The notes below the pieces were generated by a model. It made no database searches and was not told the DNA's origin. It worked only from the letters and a program-made list of their open reading frames with translations. Positions 61,001-64,000 of a stretch of DNA of 64,000 nucleotides are shown here, in pieces. The DNA comes from Symbiodinium kawagutii (taxonomy: Eukaryota; Sar; Dinophyceae; Suessiales; Symbiodiniaceae): assembly GCA_009767595.1 (NCBI GenBank), contig VSDK01015799.1:594858-658857 (forward strand), in the 5' to 3' direction. Position numbers and translations under genes: made by a program. Within the stretch, counting starts at the first letter, position 1. The number at the start of each line of letters is the position of its first letter.

Positions 61001-63646
61001 CAGTATAGTCACGAAATGTCCTTCTTTATTACTGCTGATTACATCAACAAGCGTCCATTCTGAACAATCGTTAGAATCAATCTACCAATGTTGTAGACAT
61101 TCAGGTGATTCCCTAGGTACATTCGCCATTAAGGAAAGAAATTCACTGCAAAGAAAACGACATTTCTCCACTGAGGAAAGAAAGCCACGAAGGGAATGAA
61201 AATTCGCAGTGAGGGTAAAATCCATTCGCAGTTCAGGCAAAGCCCATTCCCCACAAAAAGGGAAAATCCCAACTAAGGAAACGAAATTTCGCAGTAGAAG
61301 CAATGTCCATTCGTCACAAGGAAAGAAATTGCATTTCCTGAGTGGCGAATTCCTTTCCTGGTGAATTTCTGCTGATTTGAGAGCTCAACAGTGGCAGAAA
61401 CGAATGCTGCGTCAGCGACTCATTGCTTTAACTGCAAAATTGTGTTTCCCTAGTGCCAAATTTCTGCTTATTGAAGAGTAGAACACTGGCGCAAAGGAAC
61501 TCAAGGTCAGCGATTCATTACCTTAACAGAAAACCTTTCCCTAGCGGCGAATTTCTGCTTCTTCGAGTACTAAACAGTGTCAATACAATGTCAGCGGTTC
61601 ATTACCTCCGTACATGCAAAGGTTGTTGAAGCAAAGGCAGCTAGGGTGAAGGGAGTGAAGGCAAAAGCAGTAACAAGTCACGGCAGTCAAGAGAAGTATG
61701 GCTCAGCAGTGAAATGAATCGTTTGAAGATGTCCAGCCCATTTTTGGAGGAAGTCTCGCAAAAAAGTTCCGATTTGAAGTTGCCAACCTGCATTGTTGGA
61801 GGAAGTCCCGCACAAAGTTGCGCAAAATGCGCTTTGAGTGATATCTAAGACAACAAAGTAAACAGATCACGAGCCAAAAGACAAGTTTGCGTGCGCGAGT
61901 AGGGGGGCCCGAATCTATCTATAGGCATTTGCAGGCAGGGTCTTCTATCGACGCCTTTTTTCGGAGATTAGATTGAGTGGAGATGAGTGAAATGTTTCTT
62001 TCTCTTTCGTTTCTGCTTTCTCTTAAGTTTTATGGCTAATCTCACCATGTCATGACCAAAAACGGATTATGTATTTCATGCCTAGAGGTATTACAGTTCA
62101 TGGCTAGAGACAACTCAGTTCATGGCTACAAACTTGTTCGCATAAGACGCTCTTGGTATGACACTCTTGCAGTGACACTCTTAGGCTGAGATAAGTCTCA
62201 GAAGTTCTTATAAGACAGTCTTGTCTTGGCACAACACTCTTGGTAAGACACTCTAGATAGGACACCCTTGAAATGCCTTGATTTGACGTTCTTTCTACAT
62301 AGTCCTGCTTAGATACTCTTGGCATTTGAAAGCTCTTGAATACACACTTGGGTACACATACGATTGTGCTCTAAACAGATTATTCTGAAATAAAATATGG
62401 TCACCATGTCGGCATGGCAAGCAGGCATGCCTAGGTTGAAGAATGAAATCTCAAACATTGGCGCCTCTCAGCCACTGCACTCACTGCCCCTCACCCGATT
62501 ACACTGACTCAAACGTGGCCCATCTCGTCAGCTCCCGTGCGCAGCATTGAACACAACCAAGTAAACCACATAACCCCCACAGTTGACCAGGTGCGATGAA
62601 GTCCCGAGGGATGGAAACTAACACAAAAATCTCCAGAAACAGAAGATACATCAGAAATAATTTACATGATGGTGTAACATACACACTGTGAACACATTTA
62701 CACTGCAAGACCATTTTGTGTGAGTAAAGACACAGAGAATATGATGCAAAGCACAGAGAGATGGAACACCTACACGTATGGAGTGAGGACATGCAAGATT
62801 CTGGGCCTCAGCAGCTTTGGCCGTGAATCACAATCTTTGCTTTTCCTTATCCCCAAAGACGGTCCTCCTGTCCAAACTTCGACGTTGACGTGAACGGAGG
62901 TGCGTGTTGCACCTGAAAAAAGTCTCAAACGAAGATGGCAAAAGGGAAAGTCAAAGACTGCAACGACAAACACAGAAGTCTGAACTGCTGATTAGCAAAG
63001 AAGTCCAACTGCACACAACTACACTGGGGACGTCCCGCCTTCACACTGCTGATTCGTGGCATTCGTAGGGTCCAAGCAACCCGCCAAGGCGTAGAAACCC
63101 GTCGGAGTGTCGGGCCCTGGGCCTTTGAATTCGATAGCATACCCCAGCATCTCCTGCACGAAACCAGAAGCGCGTCAGAAATTGACATTCTCCTTTTGAA
63201 GAGATGTAAAAAAGATCTAAAAAACTGTGAAAAAACAGATTGAAAAAAATAGCAAAAGTCCAAGGGCTTCCTGTCTGGCAGTTTGGCAACATGTTATTGG
63301 AAATTTGGGACGCATCATTCTAGCTCAGAAGATCCAAATCAGTAAGGAAGGACGACAGGTCTTGAGCCCAGTGGCTATCACAATTTGTGATCATTTGCAG
63401 GGTCTTGACGTGCTCCATTGCTGCTCCGAGGAGTCACTCATTTTAATAGTAGCATCAACATGGCTTTTGTGAAGATGAAACTTGAGTCATCTTGAACCTA
63501 CAAATGCCCCTGGAAATGTCCAAAACAGAAAGGCAGAGCGGTCGCACGATCGCCTCAATGATGATGGCCACCATCTCCGCCATTGCATCCCCAGCTGGCC
63601 AAGCATTTCTCCAGATCCCAATTGGATACTGGTCAGACTGGTCAGC
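39480..63646 (-). CDS. Large membrane protein: OpuAC-like binding domain, GCC2/GCC3-like Cys repeats, polytopic membrane region
   Basis: A gene of at least 24 kb read on the minus strand, with more than 20 short exons; both ends are uncertain. Exons near 63646-54928 encode a ligand-binding region resembling glycine-betaine/proline-betaine (OpuAC-type) periplasmic binding proteins: IGIWRNAWPAG, HVNVEVWTG, EGLSLDFYR, YWWVPDTTFL and VLFPEHDALAW. Exons 53700-48454 add CQWMQ and a GFGMYD linker, then Cys-rich GCC2/GCC3 or ephrin-receptor-like repeats (C-x-x-C-PxG). The exon at 47650 enters the first membrane helix, after which exons down to 39480 are hydrophobic. These include a CYRHPNG motif, YPNIVCGSYEQ and FRADVWWLLG. 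I recognise this domain order as a large dinoflagellate family, probably extracellular ligand-binding membrane proteins. Function is inferred, not known. GC and GA donors predominate. An assembly gap lies at 47444-47468. Confidence 0.75.
40750..40900 (-). CDS. Membrane-region exon with FRADVWW
   Basis: The frame contains KFRADVWWLLGILEYHS, matching a conserved 'FRxDxWW' step in this protein family. Boundaries were not fixed. The next hydrophobic exon is near 40500-40390 (PRFGIIHMVRAFAITMVI). Confidence 0.5.
41870..42230 (-). CDS. Membrane-helix exons (two segments)
   Basis: Near 42230-42110 the frame reads VWLARWVLVFGTGLMF then NLPSPVLCAMWVSDFF. Near 41975-41880 it reads VLMALAVAFFVLCSLAAYQ then IPAW. 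Both are hydrophobic and in the order expected between the VCGS and WW motifs. The second starts after GACCAG. Confidence 0.5.
42857..43110 (-). CDS. Membrane-region exons with CYRHPNG and VCGSYEQ
   Basis: The exon ending at 43015 reads ASIALQPLMCYRHPNGTF and ends TTC A|GTGCCA. The exon beginning 42918 reads VLKYPNIVCGSYEQITMVL. The join gives NGTFS-VLKYPNIVCGS across a 96-nt GT-AG intron. The Cys-Tyr-x-His-Pro-Asn-Gly and Pro-x-Val-Cys-Gly-Ser motifs are, from memory, the most conserved part of this family's membrane region. Confidence 0.72.
43371..43388. repeat. (TG)n microsatellite
   Basis: About nine TG units in the large membrane gene. Confidence 0.9.
44095..44215 (-). CDS. Probable membrane-helix exon
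   Basis: The frame reads LTGWEEFGRFAVSALLFPF then LTMCFLGRWIVSRTLPKN, a hydrophobic helix with basic residues after it. It is consistent with the polytopic region. Boundaries are approximate. A second hydrophobic frame near 44500-44650 may also be an exon. Confidence 0.42.
45191..45320 (-). CDS. Probable membrane-helix exon
   Basis: The frame reads LPASHQASGLQTGLIF and LLAHAAQTVALFGMMIAAW, a full hydrophobic helix flanked by Lys. It ends AAG|GAAGGC, a possible GA donor. It is in the right place and strand for the large membrane protein. Confidence 0.5.
45835..46440. repeat. CTAT/CTGT/CCAT tetranucleotide-derived region
   Basis: About 600 bp of interrupted CTAT-like units, probably an old decayed tetranucleotide array. 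No coding frame of interest. Confidence 0.8.
46761..46855 (-). mobile_element. MITE-like element, family 1, copy D
   Basis: A 95 bp unit with inverted ends GTTTCTCAAA-x-TTGGGGACCCCC and GGGGGTTCCCTATTTTGAGA. It lies in an intron of the large membrane gene. Its centre contains CCAAATCATCCAATATC, the reverse complement of the centre of copies B and C, so it is inserted in the opposite orientation. Confidence 0.65.
46890..46985 (-). CDS. Probable exon of the membrane region (GDWIPAMF)
   Basis: The open frame reads RFGDWIPAMFRNIKLFCFF then SEVCDVTLGG. The order 'D-W-P...F...C' fits the segment after the first membrane helix in this family. Boundaries were not resolved, and the sequence is less G+C-rich than other exons. 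Confidence 0.4.
47444..47468. other. Assembly gap (25 N)
   Basis: Twenty-five ambiguous bases inside an intron or exon-poor part of the large membrane-protein gene. They lie just past the exon with the first membrane helix, so a neighbouring exon could be lost here. Confidence 0.99.
47560..47650 (-). CDS. Exon with last Cys pair and first membrane helix
   Basis: The frame reads CGSGEAWDGTSCKTC then KPELVTVLWILVVGAPWF, a Cys pair running straight into a hydrophobic helix. It starts after CTGCAAG. The 3' limit is uncertain; GT follows the codons for NCFPG. It lies just upstream (in plus coordinates downstream) of the 25 bp gap, so a neighbouring exon may be missing. Confidence 0.7.
48454..48511 (-). 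CDS. Cys-rich exon D (PGG...C...C)
   Basis: This 58-nt exon encodes PGGTVASCAGGLQGRLC. It resembles the 'CPGGxPGxCAxGxxGxxCxxC' element that precedes the first membrane helix in this family. It starts after TTCTGAG and ends ACC AG|GTGCTG. It joins 47650 (GTGCGG) to read CTR-CGSGEAWDG in phase. Confidence 0.7.
50553..50784 (-). CDS. GCC2/GCC3-like Cys-rich exon C
   Basis: The exon reads DTTGQSSCKLCPGGTTTAG, CACNAGTI and, further on, DCELCGEGLTCPLGASI. Cysteines are spaced as in extracellular Cys-rich repeats, with a C-x-C-xx-G turn. It starts after TGTGAG and ends CAA G|GCAGCG, a GC donor. An Asp/Ser-rich insertion separates the two Cys clusters. Confidence 0.78.
51240..51375 (-). CDS. GCC2/GCC3-like Cys-rich exon B
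   Basis: The exon reads GSQSCLRCDRGAYQDGCAAC, continuing the C-x-x-C-x-x-G-x-Y repeat. It starts after CTGGAAG. Its 3' end is near the codons for CAACQG, where GT and GC donors both occur, before exon C at 50784. Confidence 0.68.
51669..51790 (-). CDS. GCC2/GCC3-like Cys-rich exon A
   Basis: The exon contains ERGSSYVCQPCPPGQSQ and CDPCPAGHYQ. The pattern C-x-x-C-P-x-G, about 15 residues, C-x-x-C-x-x-G-x-Y is that of GCC2/GCC3 (ephrin-receptor-like) repeats. It ends CAA G|GTGGGC and joins 51375 as YQ-GSQSCLRC. Confidence 0.75.
52022..52440. repeat. GTT/GTC trinucleotide array
   Basis: About 420 bp of GTT with GTC, GAT and GGT variants, in the intron between the exons at 53085 and 51790. The long poly-Val, poly-Leu and poly-Asn frames are artefacts of it. 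Confidence 0.95.
52480..52625. repeat. Pyrimidine-rich CTTT/CCTT tract
   Basis: Strand-asymmetric CT-rich sequence directly following the GTT array. Confidence 0.85.
53085..53275 (-). CDS. Linker exon entering the Cys-rich region
   Basis: The frame reads SWGYLLPVEPRLPDSSKC then VAGFGMYDKAIDEGFEIRN and CRACPSGRFSEAK. A 'C-x-x-GFG' step followed by C-x-x-C-P-x-G leads from the binding dom­ain to GCC2/GCC3-type repeats in this family. It starts after GCAAG. The 3' boundary is not resolved. Confidence 0.7.
53623..54011 (-). CDS. OpuAC-like domain C-terminal exons
   Basis: The exon 54011-53949 reads DLSYLAPLVVAFMTSLNIG and ends ATC AAG|GACCGC. The exon starting at 53700 reads DVNSILLDAMNSTAKEAV then CQWMQTYP. 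Joins with 54928 and with each other are GA-AG and in phase (HVSK-DLSYL, GIK-DVNSI). The end of the second exon is uncertain. A donor after TYP (53623) would join 53275 as EYSWGYLLP, while the frame also stays open through ERWRPW. Confidence 0.72.
54928..55637 (-). CDS. OpuAC-like domain exons (YWWVPD and LFPEHD)
   Basis: The exon 55637-55598 encodes GLFYWWVPDTTFL and ends TTG AG|GACACT. The exon 55036-54928 continues RMSPVQVLFPEHDALAWQ then GDFTSGTEKIPIDKHVSK and ends AAG|GACGCC. Both introns start with GA. The intron between them is filled by a GATA-type tetranucleotide array and spurious Leu/Tyr/Ser ORFs. The Trp-Trp and Phe-Pro motifs are those expected near the ligand pocket. Confidence 0.75.
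55118..55392. repeat. GATA/GGTA tetranucleotide array
   Basis: About 275 bp of GATAGATA and GATAGGTA units between the YWWVPD and LFPEHD exons. A (TA)n tract follows at 55409-55425. Confidence 0.95.
57958..58672 (-). CDS. OpuAC-like domain exons (two, with GA-AG intron)
   Basis: The exon ending at 58610 reads EEEAFNAEGLSLDFYR and ends CGG|GATGCT, a GA donor. The exon 58014-57958 reads EHDVRWNDPSKYFANFASA and ends GCG|GCTTGA, a GC donor. Their join FYR-EHDVRWNDPSKYF is in phase. It matches the 'LxLDYYR...W(N/Y)DPxKYF' pattern of this family. The 5' limit near 58672 is approximate. Confidence 0.68.
60143..60190. repeat. Perfect (TA)n hairpin with CCCTGCGGG centre
   Basis: (TA)n, then CCC-TGC-GGG, then (TA)n. 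The two arms are complementary for about 20 bases, so single strands would fold into a stable hairpin. Further TA-rich sequence follows to 60225. Confidence 0.85.
60460..60960. repeat. Degenerate GACACTCTTG-type repeat, block 1
   Basis: Variants of GACACTCTTG(G)TATG recur every 12-25 bases over about 500 bp. A second block with the same motif lies at 62140-62340. Confidence 0.8.
61362..61612. repeat. Tandem repeat, unit about 92 bp, 2.7 copies
   Basis: Units begin near 61362, 61459 and 61550 with (G)AATTTCTGCT and contain GTCAGCGA-TTCATTACCTT. Divergence between copies is moderate. A shorter repeat of AAGAAATTCGCAGT-like units precedes it (61120-61330). Confidence 0.8.
62140..62340. repeat. 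Degenerate GACACTCTTG-type repeat, block 2
   Basis: Same unit as block 1, same orientation, about 200 bp. Confidence 0.8.
62868..62912 (-). CDS. OpuAC-like domain micro-exon (HVNVEVW)
   Basis: This 45-nt exon encodes ATRTSVHVNVEVWTG. The acidic-Val-Trp motif is typical of the OpuAC ligand-binding lobe. It is bounded by TTTTCAG and ACA G|GAGGAC, a GA donor. The next exon of the gene was not resolved. A hydrophobic/Trp-rich segment near 59280-59345 (GLGFIGSWGWREGAW) is the best candidate. Confidence 0.6.
63039..63153 (-). CDS. OpuAC-like domain exon
   Basis: The exon begins EMLGYAIEFKGPGPDTP and contains GFYALAGCLDPTNATNQQC. It starts after TCGTGCAG and ends GAA G|GCGGGA, a GC donor in phase 1. 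It joins the 45-nt exon 62912-62868 (ATRTSVHVNVEVWTG), which carries the H-x-x-x-E-V-W motif of this domain. Confidence 0.75.
63554..63646 (-). CDS. OpuAC-like domain exon (N-terminal lobe start)
   Basis: The frame reads DQSDQYPIGIWRNAWPAG then DAMAEMVAIIIE. It ends GAG|GCGATC, a GC donor. It joins 63153 as IIIE-EMLGYAIEF, which matches the first strand and helix of OpuAC-type binding proteins. The 5' boundary (63646) is the best AG but other acceptors are possible. Confidence 0.65.
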
Positions 63647-64000
63647 CTCGGTCCGAAGAGGTAAGCCACAGGTACACGTGAGCCGGGGCGTTCTCTGCTT
63701 TGTCAGCTACTATTCGGAGATAGTATTGTTGCTTAAAATCCAATATAGATAACCATTGTTGGTCATAGATGGCTGTAATCCAAGATAGTTAACCCTTTGT
63801 TAACCATGAGCATCATATGCTAAGTTATAAGATCCCACCAGCAGGATCCACAGCTAATCCTCCCAGGATTGACACTGTCGCCAGGTCACTCCAACGAGCT
63901 TCCGCCTCAGAACGAAACCGTTGCGAAGTTTCTTGGGAAGCAATTTGACTGCAATGTTTGTGCTTGTCAAATCGTACCATGCCCTCGGTTTTCATCTTTC

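Noticed and set aside
60460-62340. Regularly spaced short repeats that could suggest a CRISPR array
   Set aside because: Units are degenerate, spacing is irregular and short, and the genome is eukaryotic.

Overview
The window is nuclear DNA from a eukaryote, almost certainly a dinoflagellate. I did not find any bacterial-style gene layout. Short exons (often 30-130 bp) sit far apart between introns. Reading frames recovered from protein-family conservation can only be joined if introns begin with GC or GA about as often as GT and end in AG followed by G. That splice pattern is characteristic of dinoflagellates. All four genes I could reconstruct lie on the minus strand, which fits the unidirectional gene arrays of that group. 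I cannot name the species.

Layout, left to right. (1) Positions 534-17447 hold the 5' two-thirds of the N-terminal half of a P3A-type proton-pumping ATPase: 12 exons from the initiator Met to the DKTG phosphorylation site. The gene runs off the left edge. (2) A complete calcium-dependent-kinase-like gene (about 10360 down to 1911) lies inside one 9.9 kb intron of the ATPase, on the same strand. (3) Positions 17448-25125 are a repeat-rich spacer with two unassigned possible exons. (4) Positions 25126-31849 hold a complete eight-exon gene for a PPPDE/DeSI-type cysteine peptidase (deSUMOylating isopeptidase-like), 246 codons by my reconstruction. (5) A repeat-flanked 14 bp assembly gap lies at 33111. 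(6) From about 63650 down to at least 39480, and probably into the 33-39 kb region, runs one large gene. It encodes an OpuAC-like (glycine-betaine-type) ligand-binding region, then GCC2/GCC3-like cysteine-rich repeats, then a polytopic membrane region. A second gap (25 bp) lies in it at 47444.

In between lie many simple repeats, a small terminal-inverted-repeat family with four copies, a tandemly duplicated exon-like segment, and a 92 bp tandem repeat. The genes do not form an obvious pathway. Two of them (the proton pump and the receptor-like membrane protein) act at membranes, one is a kinase and one a peptidase. The clearest novelty is the same-strand nesting of a whole kinase gene in an intron of the proton pump. 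Exon boundaries were placed by hand from codon phase and family alignment, without transcripts.
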